Source of the DNA: Trachythela sp. YZ-2020
Taxonomy: Eukaryota; Cnidaria; Anthozoa; Malacalcyonacea; Clavulariidae
Assembly (NCBI GenBank): GCA_016169945.1
Contig: JADLSH010000355.1
Location: 2,041,501-2,105,500, forward strand
Reading direction: 5' to 3'
Length of the DNA: 64,000 nucleotides
Both the position numbers and the translations under genes were made by a program. Below, piece by piece: positions 26,401-36,420 of this stretch (its first letter is position 1; every line of letters begins with the position of its first letter). Below the pieces are notes generated by a model, which saw nothing but the letters and a program-made list of their open reading frames with translations, was not told the origin of the DNA and searched no databases.

Positions 26401-26589
26401 ACAAGTTGTTGGAACAGCATTGGTTACAAGTCTGCTGCAGGTTTGTTACAAGTTGTGCGTTTTTACGTGTGTACAACTCACCTTGACAGAGAGGACCAGT
26501 GTAACCAGCAGGACAGTCACAATCAAAACTTTCACCTGCCTCAACACATTTTCCAGAATTCTTGCATGGATTGGGATGACAAACATTTC
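20434..26589 (-). CDS. EGF-C, 3' part: EGF modules 9-17 and proline-rich C-terminus
   Basis: Exons: 26482..26589, 25830..25940, 24854..24964, 24560..24673, 23579..23683, 22885..23016, 21755..21880, 21564..21662, 21229..21333, and a last exon from 20549 with an in-frame TAA at 20434-20436. All internal junctions are phase 1. Module codon counts are 36, 37, 37, 38, 35, 44, 42, 33, 35. The final exon encodes a polyproline run then a short Cys-rich tail (TSYCSYSTCPPPSQCYGN). An alternative donor at 20438|20437 (AAAAG|GTAATC) could lead to a further exon, but the immediate stop makes termination here the simpler reading. No start exon exists just upstream of 26589. The module order matches EGF-B modules 9-17, so this is best joined to the exons at 47704-57003 as one gene. 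The donor of exon 24560..24673 could alternatively be four codons earlier in the same phase. Confidence 0.8.
20633..20878. mobile_element. hAT-like MITE with 8-bp target duplication
   Basis: Ends CAGTGGCGGACACT and AGTGTCCGCCACTG are flanked by CAATCAAG at 20625-20632 and 20879-20886. It is 246 bp, non-coding, and lies in the last EGF-C intron. Confidence 0.92.
21937..22290. repeat. CCTCAC-rich low-complexity tract
   Basis: Pyrimidine/adenine-rich degenerate repeats of CACACCACCTCACTC type in an EGF-C intron. The open plus frame through it is compositional. Confidence 0.8.
23131..23440. repeat. 17-bp minisatellite CATATGGGTAAAATGTC
   Basis: About 18 units, some with CGTATGGG or CGCATATGGG variants, in the intron between exons 22885..23016 and 23579..23683. 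Overlapping minus frames (YPYGHFTHM repeats) are artefacts. Confidence 0.92.
23895..24168. mobile_element. TACACACGTAAAAA-family MITE, left end missing
   Basis: Right end GATGTGAGATTTTTACGTGT plus GTA. The body consists of ACAAGTTGT/CAACTTGTTA runs like the copy at 13313. Confidence 0.65.
26184..26473. mobile_element. TACACACGTAAAAA-family MITE beside a splice donor
   Basis: The right end GTTTTTACGTGTGTA lies within about 8 bp of the splice donor of the EGF-C exon 26482..26589. On the minus strand the intron reads GTGAGTTG and then the MITE. Confidence 0.75.
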
Positions 26590-26865
26590 CTAGAAACGAT
26601 AGAAAACATTCACTAGCTTGTTTACCATCAAAATACAATTAAACGATAGTATGTTAAATATCATCTTACAACACAAGATGACTTGAAATATGTAATCTGA
26701 TGTTTCAGACGTCATTGCGATAGTAGAGATAAGTTGCATTAGCAACTACTTCGAGCGAAAATTGTATATATATTTCAACAATAAACAATTTGCATTATAG
26801 ACTAAATTTTGTTCTAGGCAAGGAGAAGGGAATCAATCAACAGCTACAAAGAACATAATAAGATT

Positions 26866-27108
26866 AGTAAAATTGCAAAGTTTGGTTGCGAAATGATGTA
26901 AAATGCGGAAAATATAGCCTTGCAAAGTTTGCCAATTTGTATACTTTTGTATTACGTGCGGAAATTCCTACCATTTTCGGCTCAAATGTGGTAGGAATTT
27001 CCGCACGTAATACAAAAGTATACAAAATTTGCAAACTTTGCAAGGCTATATTTTCCGCATTTTACAACATTTCGCAACCAAACTTTGCAATTTTACTAAT
27101 TTTAGTAT
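26866..27108. mobile_element. Near-perfect 240-bp palindrome (foldback element)
   Basis: The left arm begins TTAGTAAAATTGCAAAGTTT and the right arm ends AACTTTGCAATTTTACTAAT. The centre is ATTCCTACC-ATTTTCGGCTCAAATG-GGTAGGAAT. It lies in the long EGF-C intron. A single diverged arm is at 12490. Confidence 0.85.
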
Positions 27109-27732
27109 GTTCTTTCCGGCAATATCCTTTTTTTGCCTAGATCAAGAATTAGTCTATAATGCAAATGGTCTATTAACCAGGAGCAATTATGAAAAATGCA
27201 ACCACCTATAGGCCCTCTGCCTGGCAGGAAGAGCAGGAAACCTGTGTCACAGAGGAGATACATACAGAGGTCTCACTTCATGTAAAACGCTAATGTTTGA
27301 GCGTAACCGATTCCTAGCCAGTGCGCTAAGTAGAGGCTATCACCCCCGAAACCTTCAAAATGACGGGCATTTTTTAATTTTTACACGTAGAAATACCGCA
27401 AGTTAACTATTTAATGTTGTTAATCAGAACTTCAGTCAAGGTAAACCGTTATAAAGTAAATAACAAGGGTCTCTTATGCCGGTTATTTTCCGAAAATATC
27501 GGCCGCCATCTTGTTCGGGGGGGGGGGGTGAATGCCTCTCGTTACCGCACTGGCTAGGAACATGGCGGCCAGCGATAATTTAAGAAAATAAAGAAAAAAA
27601 ACAAATTCCGGAGAATTTTGTCATTTTGAAATTCAAAATATGAATAAAACAAGACGAGTTTGAGAGACTGTAAATTTTCCTGTCTGTTTCTAGTCTGTGC
27701 CTGTGTCCCTGTAATTAACACGGTGCAGCCCT

Positions 27733-28757
27733 CAGGGGCGTACATATCCATTTTGGCTGGGGGGGGTGAAGTTTCGAAATGAGACCGACTCATAAATTCA
27801 GACCGACCTCTCACCCGCCCCGCCACCCCCCCTCCAATTCTAAATCTAAAAGTCAATTGAAAAATTACGTGTGCTGCTCCAATCCAGGTTGGAAAACTTG
27901 CATCCACTCGCAGCTACGGACAAATTTAAGGTTCACAATTCGGATCTGAAATTAGCGTTGGTCGCTGCTCGCACCCCCGAGGCGCCACCATGGTTGGCGC
28001 CGAACGAAATTTTTTTTGAGATTTGCAGTCTAAAAGATAATCGGAAACGGCCTTTTCAGAGTCAGAAATATACTAAATCTTAAAGGAGAAAAGGATATTT
28101 ACTTAGATCTGTGAATAACTATTGTGAATAACTCGCAGCTCGCATCTGATTACGGGTCTGCTCGCACCTACGCGTAGTGAAAATGCATGCATGTTTTCCA
28201 ACCTGGGTCCAATAAGTTGAATGGCAACACAATTCAATAAATATGTACACACATACTAATGACCACCTTGTATAAGAAAAAAAGTATTTTATATCTAATT
28301 ACACTAATTGGAAATTGAGCAGAAACTTGTTCTCTGACTTTCAGTTACATTGAGTACGACGCATGAGAATTCATGTCATACTGCCTTTAGTTTTTAGAAA
28401 TTACGTACACAGTGCTGTCAGTGCTAAAACTCTTAGGTGCTAAAATTATTAGGGACAGGATTCACAGACTTGAGTGGTGTCGCTAGTATCATAATGAAAA
28501 TTTTGAGTGGAGGCTGATCAAGACAGTTTATCTCTCCAAAGATTGAAACAGGATATTTGGCAAACTTTATATTTTAATTAATGCAATGATTGAAGTCGGT
28601 CTCTGAAACTATTTAGCCAGTCTCGCATAGCATTACGTGGCATAATGCGTCCAATTTAACAATGAATATCTTGAGACCGACTGCAAATTTTGAGACCGAC
28701 TGGATCATGATCTCTGGGGGAGGTGTACCACACCCACACCCCACATTTACGCCCCTG
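27733..28757. mobile_element. hAT-like non-autonomous element, about 1 kb
   Basis: Ends CAGGGGCGTA and TACGCCCCTG with flanks GCAGCCCT and GCAGCGCT (7 of 8 match). Internal GAGACCGACT boxes lie near both ends. No transposase frame seen. Confidence 0.65.
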
Positions 28758-29314
28758 GCAGCGCTCTGACTTAAATCTAAAAAATGGCAGTCAATGCCCA
28801 CGTTGAATGGCTTGTAATAAATTCGTTTAAATGTCAGTTTAAACGGGTTAACTTCAACTTCTCGGAAATCGATTCAAAACGGCTGTATTGCAAGTAGATA
28901 GGATTCCTTCTGCATAGTGAAGAACATTACCTGCACGTGGTAGCGACTGTAACAAAGAGTGGATTTGAACGGCTTGTTTTGTCACGTTTGGCCTTGCATA
29001 TGTGGCTTAGTACGTTCAAACGTGTGCCGAACCAGGGGGCAGTTATTTCCAGTTAAACACGTTTTGCTGCACCTATATATGCGGAACCTAACGTAAATGA
29101 ACTATGTCATTTACACTTGAATAGAACAATTATATTTGCAACTACATATTAAGGGCATAAGATTTAAGTTCGGTCATTCACCAAATGTGTGAAAGTGTTT
29201 GGCTTATCAACCGTTTAAGCTAAACGGCCTTCGTACAACCGGCCCCTGGTAATTAGAAAAGTTTAATTCCCGCCACAAGTTCATCAAGGAATAATTAATC
29301 GCTTCCGGACGCAC

Positions 29315-29420
29315 GCACAATAAAGCGTATGCACGTCTCTGTTCGTACTATGTTTAAAACAGCACGCACGCTAAGTACGAACTCTTGCACGCACACTAAG
29401 TACGAACTCTTGCACGCACA
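29315..29420. repeat. Left flanking repeat of the 29-33 kb gene block
   Basis: GCACAATAAAGCGTATGCAC continuing to about 29349 is inverted at 33149-33182. Next come two direct copies of CTAAGTACGAACTCTTGCAC that recur in the same orientation at 33437-33517. The mixture of inverted and direct repeats is unlike a simple MITE. Confidence 0.75.
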
Positions 29421-29648
29421 CCCCTGTTGACGTCATATGGCGGGAAAATAAATAATGACGTCACTTCCCTCGCTGGATGGGGGGGGGGGGGTAACCTACT
29501 AACGCAATATCAAAAAAGTAGGATCGTGCATAATCATCATTAATGCGTAGTATGCCCAACTCCTTACAATAAAATTTCTTACTTATTTGAAATCCATCCA
29601 TATCTACGATGCCGATTATGTTTTTTATGTCTGCCATTATGGTTACAT

Positions 29649-29876
29649 TTGTATGTGTGTGTGTGTGTGTGTGTGTTGACTTTTCCTAAAAGGCATCGTT
29701 TCTTAAAGAGGGAACTGCTTGCTTTAGGCGAGGTGTACGTTAAGAGTAATGGGTACCCGTCTATTTTGGAAAAGAGACGTTTGATGGGGCAGTTTGGGCT
29801 AACGAAGATGGAAGTGGCTGTCTGGTTTCGAAACAAACGTTCACGGGAAAGACGCAAATTGCGTTATAAAAGATGA
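29649..29876 (+). CDS. Homeodomain-like protein in a repeat-flanked block
   Basis: A 75-codon frame ending at 29876. The last ~60 residues fit a divergent homeodomain: helix 1 around FLKRELLALGEVYV, loop SNGYPS, helix 2 ILEKRRLMGQFG, turn LT and helix 3 KMEVAVWFRNKRSRERRK. W48, F49, N51 and R53 are present; position 50 is Arg and 52 Lys. The N-terminus reads through a (GT)n microsatellite as VCVCVC. The true coding exon may instead begin at an acceptor TTTTCCTAAAAG|G near 29693, or the start may be in an unseen exon. It would bind DNA in the nucleus. It is not assignable to a named class, and the location between transposon-like repeats suggests a captured or element-borne gene. Homeodomain call is good; gene structure is uncertain. 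Confidence 0.65.
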   Translation: MYVCVCVCVLTFPKRHRFLKRELLALGEVYVKSNGYPSILEKRRLMGQFGLTKMEVAVWFRNKRSRERRKLRYKR

Positions 29877-30116
29877 GAACATTTATTGAACTTTATTATT
29901 TACATACTCAAAACATTGTTAACGAAATATTATTTACGTAGAACATAAAAACAATTCATTATTAAAAACAGTATATGTATTATTAATGTTAAAAACAGTA
30001 TGTGAACAAAATTCATGTAAGATCGCGTACGTACGCGTACGTTGTCGTTGTATGTACAATTGATTTACGTAATATAATTGAGAACTATTGTTAATTAATT
30101 TGATTAAAAATATTGT

Positions 30117-30474
30117 TTATGACTGGAAGTCCAGGGTTGCGAGGTCATTATCGTTTAGTAACGTGTTCAGATTTATTTCGTCAAATAGTCCAAAATCCAG
30201 GTTTAAGTCAAGGTTCAGGTTCGGATCCAAGGGGGAAAGGGTATCGTTAGCTTGTATTAGTGACGGGACCACGGCTGTAGGTACGTCTTGAAGAGGGGAT
30301 GAAAATTTATCGATTTTGTCAGCATATATATGTTTAAATTCGTCTGTCACCATTGGGTGTTTTTCTGATACAAACTTGTAAAATGCACGTAGTTTAGATA
30401 ATTCGTCTTTTTTTCTTCTGGCGACTATTCTTTACACGTTGTGCTGCGCGTTGAGCATATGTTAACTTTTCCAT
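30117..30474 (-). pseudogene. Small basic/acidic transcription-factor-like ORF, frameshifted
   Basis: Reading leftwards from ATG 30474, a basic stretch (YAQRAAQRVKNSRQKKK) is followed within a run of seven A by a shift to the frame that continues as KLRAFYKFVSEKHP and ends at 30117. In the original frame a stop follows shortly. The downstream part ends in an acidic/hydrophobic stretch (LNLDLNLDFGLFDEIN) resembling an activation domain. The basic region loosely recalls a bZIP basic segment but no leucine zipper is evident. Possibilities are a broken copy, an assembly error in the homopolymer, or functional slippage on A7. It converges with the homeodomain ORF and diverges from the gene at 31009. 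Confidence 0.5.
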
Positions 30475-31008
30475 GATTTAAAAAACTTGCCCAAACTTAA
30501 GGTGAAGGTCAAAACGTTTATTTAAATAAAAAAGAGCTTCGTTACTATGGTTGCGTACGTGCGCATAGAATATATAACAGCGAAACAAATGATATTCTTT
30601 TCATTTGTGTTTACTCTACGTTTGAAAGGAGAACGAAACAAAGCATTTTGGAGTTCAATTATGGATATTGTGAGAAAAAGGGTTTGGTGAGATTTTGTAG
30701 CAGTTGTCTGGAAATTCTCTAAAGCTTCTGTGGAGCTTCTGTGGAGCTTCTGTGAAGCTTCTGTGAAGCTTCTGTAAAACTTCTGTGGAGCTTCTGTGGA
30801 GCTTCTGTGGAGCTTCTGTGAAGCTTCTGTGAAGCTTCTGTAAAACTTCTGTGGAGCTTCTGTGGAGCTCTCACAATAGGTTTGTGGGCATGCTTTAAAG
30901 ATCATTAAATCTCCCCCACCATCGTTAGGATTTGTTTTGTGTATAAATAGTCGTGTATAGCAAAGAATTTGCTTATTTTACATTAACATTCGTAAGACGA
31001 GCACTAAA
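30475..31008. promoter_or_regulatory. Divergent promoter region with 12-bp repeats and TATA box
   Basis: Separates the start codons at 30474 (minus) and 31009 (plus). It contains about 12 tandem units of GCTTCTGTGGA/GCTTCTGTGAA (30716-30866) and a TATA element TATAAATAG at 30942-30950, 59 bp above the plus start codon. A start site near 30975 would fit TATA spacing. Confidence 0.55.
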
Positions 31009-31584
31009 ATGAACAGTCAGTACTACGGAAGCTATAGCCTTGTAAGGCATGACGACGACACCAGTGAACATGAGGAAAGTCCTATGGAAAGCCATACCGA
31101 AGATGAAAGCCATACCGAAGATGAGAGTAGCATCACGACTGGAGAGTGTGATGAAGACAGTTCCGATGAGGAAATCGATCCCTGGGCTACATTGATCGAC
31201 GACGCAGCATCCAAGGTTCGGGCACAGTACGAAGACATCTTACAAACACTTCTCATGGGGGGTCATGAGGAAAGTGAAGCGAAACAGAAAGCCTTTGCCA
31301 AAATTCTACCCCTTTTGCAAAATGAATTGGCCGATGTCTACATGGATAACCTGACGTGGATGAAACAACTAAAGAAAGATCCAGTACATAAGAAAATAAT
31401 GCAAACAAAGGAAACACTTGTCGAAAACGATGACTTTGATCCAGAAGAAGCTTTGGAAGCAGCTGTTGATAAGAGAAAGTTTCTTATAAAAAAGCTTTTA
31501 AGGTGGCTCGATATAGTAATCACAAAAACCTTATTCAAGAATCGCGAAAACAGAACTTCATACTCTATGAACAAATCCGTGTGA
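31009..31584 (+). CDS. Acidic 191-aa protein of a repeat-flanked block
   Basis: Intronless frame with its own TATA box. The N-terminus is Asp/Glu/Ser-rich with two copies of ESHTED. The middle (IDPWATLIDDAA) and a long helical region include TWMKQLKKDPVHKKIM and NDDFDPEEALEAAVDKRKFL. A basic tail follows. No signal peptide or membrane segment. I recall similar multi-copy hypothetical proteins in cnidarian genomes but cannot name a family, so the function is unknown. It lies 0.5 kb from the divergent basic/acidic ORF, and both sit between the GCACGCAC repeats, suggesting one multigene mobile or virus-like element. Confidence 0.6.
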   Translation: MNSQYYGSYSLVRHDDDTSEHEESPMESHTEDESHTEDESSITTGECDEDSSDEEIDPWATLIDDAASKVRAQYEDILQTLLMGGHEESEAKQKAFAKILPLLQNELADVYMDNLTWMKQLKKDPVHKKIMQTKETLVENDDFDPEEALEAAVDKRKFLIKKLLRWLDIVITKTLFKNRENRTSYSMNKSV

Positions 31585-32249
31585 CCATTTGTGCGTGCGA
31601 GAATATTAACGAAATAACTTACAAAATGATCTGACGTAAGCAGTTGTTCGCGCCATCTCGCGTCATTACGCGTGTTATATACCGTTTCATGTCAATTGCT
31701 GACGTCATTAAAAAATTCCATTTTTGAAAAACAATGCGCTATATCTCATTATTTTGTCCGGTGACCTATGTTCAAATTTTGCATGCTGTATTGCACCGCA
31801 AAAATCTTTCATTCTACCAAAAATAAAAAAATTCGGTAATGCCAAAAAAATTTTATCGAAGAAAACGACATTTTTGCCTTTTTCAAAAAATGGCATTACA
31901 GAATTTTTTTATATTTTGCTTATTGTTAGTCTGTCTTGCAAGTAAAATAATGCACGAAAAAAATTTGGGGGTCACCGTGCTTAAAGTCCAACTACACGAG
32001 GCCATACGAACACCAATAGGTTTTCGAGGTTTACGAACACCAATAGGTTTTCCACTTTTGATTTGTTCACACTTCACAATGTGCACACATCATAGTTTCA
32101 AGAGTGTTAAAAGAAGGGGTAACATCAACTCGCTACTTGCATAAGTACAATGATTAAGATTGTTCATCTGAAAGTTTATTCTTGAAATATTCCACAAATA
32201 TGTCTCTCCTCGTAGGAACAGTTTTGTACGAACAATTTAGTAATAATAT

Positions 32250-33125
32250 AATATATAATATAATGAATTTGTCACTTTGTACATGATACAAACTAATTAA
32301 AGACAAATAAAGACAGATTAGACAAATCGTGACAGGGGAAAGGAACAGGACTCTCGTCCCAATTGACACCTAACCCCTATAAAGACGTTAAATATAAATA
32401 CAGATAAAGAACAGGTAATAACACATTAGTTATAACAACTTATACTAAGATTTGAATCGTGACTATAAAGGTACTGAACGTTTACACACTGCGACTTACC
32501 CACTACGCAGATTACAATTATTCAAAATCAATTTGGAAATCATGAGTCAATTTATATAACATTTTTGTAAATATGATGAAAATGGCCGGATGATGGTTCA
32601 ACAAATCGTAATGTGTAGACGATGATCACGTAGTACCCGGAGGTACGTAATGCGATAACTTGGTAAAATACAAATTATGAAGATGAGACTTGAAAATACT
32701 TAAAGAATTGGAGGATTGACAAGAGACGGTAGAGTGTTCCATAGTTCAACCGTTCTAATGAAAAAAGAATTTCTAAAATAGTCCTGCTTGTGTTTAATTA
32801 TAAGATTATAGTTGTTTTTATCATAATTTCTTGATTGGTATCCAGGTTCAAAAGTACAAATATATTTGTTCACATCCGTAGTAATTGCTCCAGTTCTAGA
32901 TTTAAAAAGTAGGCATAAGTCTGAGATCTCTTCTGAACTCGAGAGGGAGAATCTTGATCTTCATGAGTCTGTCGGCATACGTTAGGTCCTGTGGATAGTC
33001 GAGAATAAACTTAGTTGCCCTCCGCTGGACATTTTCGACTAGTCTCTTATGCTTGATGGTATATAAGGTGACCATAAGTTGCTGGCATATTCTAGAATGG
33101 GCCTCACGAGAGCGCAGAATATTAC
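32250..33125 (-). mobile_element. 5'-truncated, decayed LINE (C-terminus of reverse transcriptase ORF)
   Basis: On the minus strand from 33125 the frames read RALVRPILEYASNLWSPY, then after a shift LVENVQRRATKFI and later NSFFIRTVELWNTLP. These are typical C-terminal motifs of CR1/L2/jockey-type LINE polymerases. At least one frameshift and loss of the 5' part make it inactive. The 3' part is AT-rich untranslated sequence. It abuts the right-hand repeats of the gene block. Confidence 0.8.
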
Positions 33126-33520
33126 GAACAGAGACGTGCGTACTGTTTAGTACGAACAGAGACGTGCGTGCGCTTTATTGTGTTAATCCATGTGTTAATT
33201 TATGCATGCAGTAAACCAACGCGGTAGTTGAGGGAATAGTTTATAATAGTATGTATTCTGTATTCAAACAATATTACTGGTGAGAAAGGAATATTATTAG
33301 AGATGAGAAAGGAACATTTTGCGTAAATGTACACTAACATAGTTAATATTAAGTTGTATAATTTAAATATCATCTACTATATATTTATGAACAGTGCATG
33401 AATAAAAGCGTCGCTTAGGTACGCAAGGTACAATTACCTCTTGCACGCACACTAAGTACCAACTCTTGCACGTACGAACTCTTGCACGCACACTAAGTAC
33501 GAACTCTTGCACGCACGTTA
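33126..33520. repeat. Right flanking repeats of the 29-33 kb gene block
   Basis: Inverted match to the left end at 33149-33182 (GAGACGTGCGTGCGCTTTAT), then about 250 bp of AT-rich DNA, then direct copies of GCACGCACACTAAGTACGAA at 33437-33517. Confidence 0.7.
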
Positions 33521-35400
33521 TCGATAAGCAATTTTCGCAATTTAGGTTTAGATTTCACTATGACTTGAAGATAGGGAAAACTCTTTTAAAAACCAACCAG
33601 ATCTCAGTATACATGTCTTCGTAGACGTCCGACCCCTGAGTAGCTACACATTAATATTCACCATGCGTAAATACGCTCATTAGTCGCTGGGACACTGTGC
33701 CCACTACACAGCGACTCTATGTTTCGGCACGCATTTTTAGCCACAAAATGACTTACGTCATTACTATCGGGACCGTCGAATATCGTAGGATGATGACTTT
33801 GAGCGCTCGTATCTTTGGCGCCCCTCATCCAAAACGGACGAAAATACCACCAATCGATTCAGCAAAAAAAACTGTTCTTGGCTAATGCCAAACAAATCGC
33901 TAAGCACATTGTTTTACAGATCTCCGTGAGTTTTAACCTTAGTAATCTGGTATATTTATTATATCGGTAAACTAATTATATATTCAGTACCTTTGGTCGA
34001 TTATAACTTCTGTTTTAAAAACCGTGTGATTTTCGCTAATACACCGTTTCATAGAGCTTTAAAAACAGTACCTACTGACCAACTTTCAAAGAAAAACAAT
34101 AAAAATTGACAAAGTTACGGCGAAATTTGAAATCTTAGCGTGCGGCCAAACTGGACTTTCAGACAAAAACAACCGGAAGAGGCCCAAAGACCATGTTGCT
34201 ATGGTTTTTAAGTGGCCGGAATGAATTCCCCAGGGTAAAATACCCTACATAAGATATTTTTGTCGTGACTGAAGCGCTTACTACTCAATATATTACTTTC
34301 ATGGATTGTTGTTTTTTATTCTGTTTTGTTTACTGTGAACAACTATATTTTGGGTTTTCATCGTGTATATAATTAGAGACAATAGTACATAAAACCTGTT
34401 TTTCATATATCATAATTAATCGACGATAATCGCAAATGCATTTGCGTGCTTGTGACTTCTGTCGAGCTCGTGTAAGAATGTATGCCAAGTATGTTAAGAT
34501 CACACTCAGAAAGATATAGGTACAATTTGGCATTTCTCTCCCAAACTGTTGTGGCTATATGGGGACTAGGTGGTATGTAATATTTATATGTGGCGTGTAA
34601 ATACTGCTGTTTACTACAACCTTTATTCCCAAGTATAAAAGATTAAAATCTGAAGGTTTCACAATTGTTTTAAAAATTGCTCCATGGGCTATAGGCCCTC
34701 ATCCCTCTATGCACAATTGTGTAGGAGCAATATTAAAGTTCATACACTTATTATTAGCATGACAAAATTACTGGATGCTGATTGGTTGAGAGGAGTACAA
34801 TTATTTCATTAATTGTACTGCAGTACAATTAATGATTTTCCCAAAAGAAACAAAATGGCGGAAATTTTGTCATGCTAATAATAAACAAGTAATCATGCGA
34901 TGTTGCTCGTACAATTAGGGATTAATAGTACTCGTGATGTTTGAAAATGTTGCCAAATTGGACTCGCCCCGGCGGCTCGTCCAATTTTGGCAAAATTTCC
35001 AAACATCACTCGTACTATTAATCCCTAATTGTACTCGCCATCGCATGATAACCTATACTAATAGACCTCTTGTATTAATTGACCCATGGAAAAGAAGTTA
35101 CAACTTTTTAATTACTTTATTAAATGAAATTATACAATTGTGCAAATACGCATGAGCAGATACATGTACGCTTAGCGTACCTATTTTTCATCGTGCCTTT
35201 ACTCAGGAATCACTCTGAATACTAATTACTTCCGCCGCTTACCTACTATCGAAAATAATAATAATAAATAATAATAATAAATAATAGAAATTAATATATT
35301 AGCGAGAGATACATTTTGGTGTAATATAGAAAGATTCCATGATTCCAAGATTCCAGATTCCATGTTTTACAGTTTACCTGTAAATAATTGTGTAATTTGG
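33521..35400. other. No gene seen; one palindrome
   Basis: AT-rich sequence without a supportable ORF. A long inverted repeat spans about 34903-35050 (TACAATTAGGGATTAATAGT ... ACTATTAATCCCTAATTGTA) with a CCCCGGCGG centre. A smaller one at 34755-34885 is bounded by TTAGCATGACAAAATT and its complement. Confidence 0.6.
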
Positions 35401-36412
35401 GCAAATTCAATTCAATTCAATTCAATTTATTATTTGCCACAAAAAAATACATCAGAAGTTGTATATACAAAGATAATAAATGTGGCGAGGAAACCCAAAT
35501 AGAAACCATAAGGCTTATTAAATTATGGGCTTCCTCACTTATAATAATTACAATTTATAGAGTAGTACGTACAGTGGCAGTCAGAGGTACACATAATCGT
35601 AATTAACATATAATTATCCTATTTTCTGATAAAGTTTTTTTACAAACGAGAAAATAAAAAGTTTTTTAATTTGAATGTAAATTGTGAAAGAGTTAGGGCA
35701 TTGCGGATATCACTACTGAGCGTATTAAAAAAACTTGGCCCTTGATAGGAAACTGAAAATTGTCGTATATTTGTTCTACACAATGGTACATAGAGCAATT
35801 CAGAGCTTCGCAGATTATAATCATGCACTTGATTCACTCGTAACATCCAAGTTTCAAAATTTCGAGGAAGCATATTGTTCATGAATAAGAACATAAATTT
35901 GGCCAAATTGAAAAAGTAAATATCTTTAAATTTAAATATTCGAAGATCTTTAAATAATGGATCAGTGTGTGCATCAAATGCTGCCTTGCTGATCATTCTT
36001 ATCACCCGTTTTTGGAGCAATAAGAGACGATTTAATTTGGAAGGGTATGTTGAACCCCACACTGTTACACACTTACACAGTATTGTAAATAAGGATAAAC
36101 AAGTGCATAATATAAAGTACGTAGAGCTGAATTGGGAAGGCAAAAACTTGATCGATATATTATACCAATTGAACGAGATATTTTGCTGGCAATATGAGAA
36201 ATGTGAAGTGTCCAAGACAAATGTTCATCCAGAATCACTCCGAGGAACACAACATGATTAGTACGCTCTAATTTATGATCATTTATAAACAACGGCAAAT
36301 CGGTAATTTGTCTCTTTTGCCGTGGTTTAAAAATAATATAATTTGATTTCTTTATGTTTAACGATAATTTATTGGCTTTAAATTAATTAATAAGCTCTTC
36401 CGATGACATCAG
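35401..36412 (-). mobile_element. 5'-truncated LINE with (TTGAA)n tail
   Basis: Minus-strand frame reads KANKLSLNIKKSNYIIFKP, HVVFLGVILDEHLSW, a YYALVYPYLQYCVSVWGS segment and YQGPSFFNTLSSDIRN, ending in TAA at 35640. These are LINE reverse-transcriptase C-terminal motifs. The 3' end at 35401 is a TTGAATTGAA microsatellite tail. One in-frame stop replaces the usual Trp before FKANKLSLN. The 5' truncation point lies within about 20 bp of the start codon of the next plus-strand gene. Confidence 0.85.
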
Positions 36413-36420
36413 CATTCAGC

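Noticed and set aside
20434..26589. Treating the 3' EGF-C exons as an independent gene
   Set aside because: No first exon with a signal peptide is found upstream within the intron. Phase and one-to-one module correspondence with EGF-B favour a single gene, though RNA is needed.
27554..28083. Two ORFs near 27.5-28.1 kb
   Set aside because: They overlap a hAT-like non-autonomous element and adjacent low-complexity G/C runs. No domain, no splice context.
30522..30905. Minus frame with repeated SSTEAPQKFYRS units
   Set aside because: It is the 12-bp repeat tract in the divergent promoter, and it would overlap both start regions.
31724..32144. Small overlapping ORFs after the 191-aa gene
   Set aside because: AT-rich, overlapping on both strands and without recognisable motifs; left unannotated.
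34934..35155. Short plus ORF
   Set aside because: It lies across the arms of a palindrome and has no recognisable protein features.
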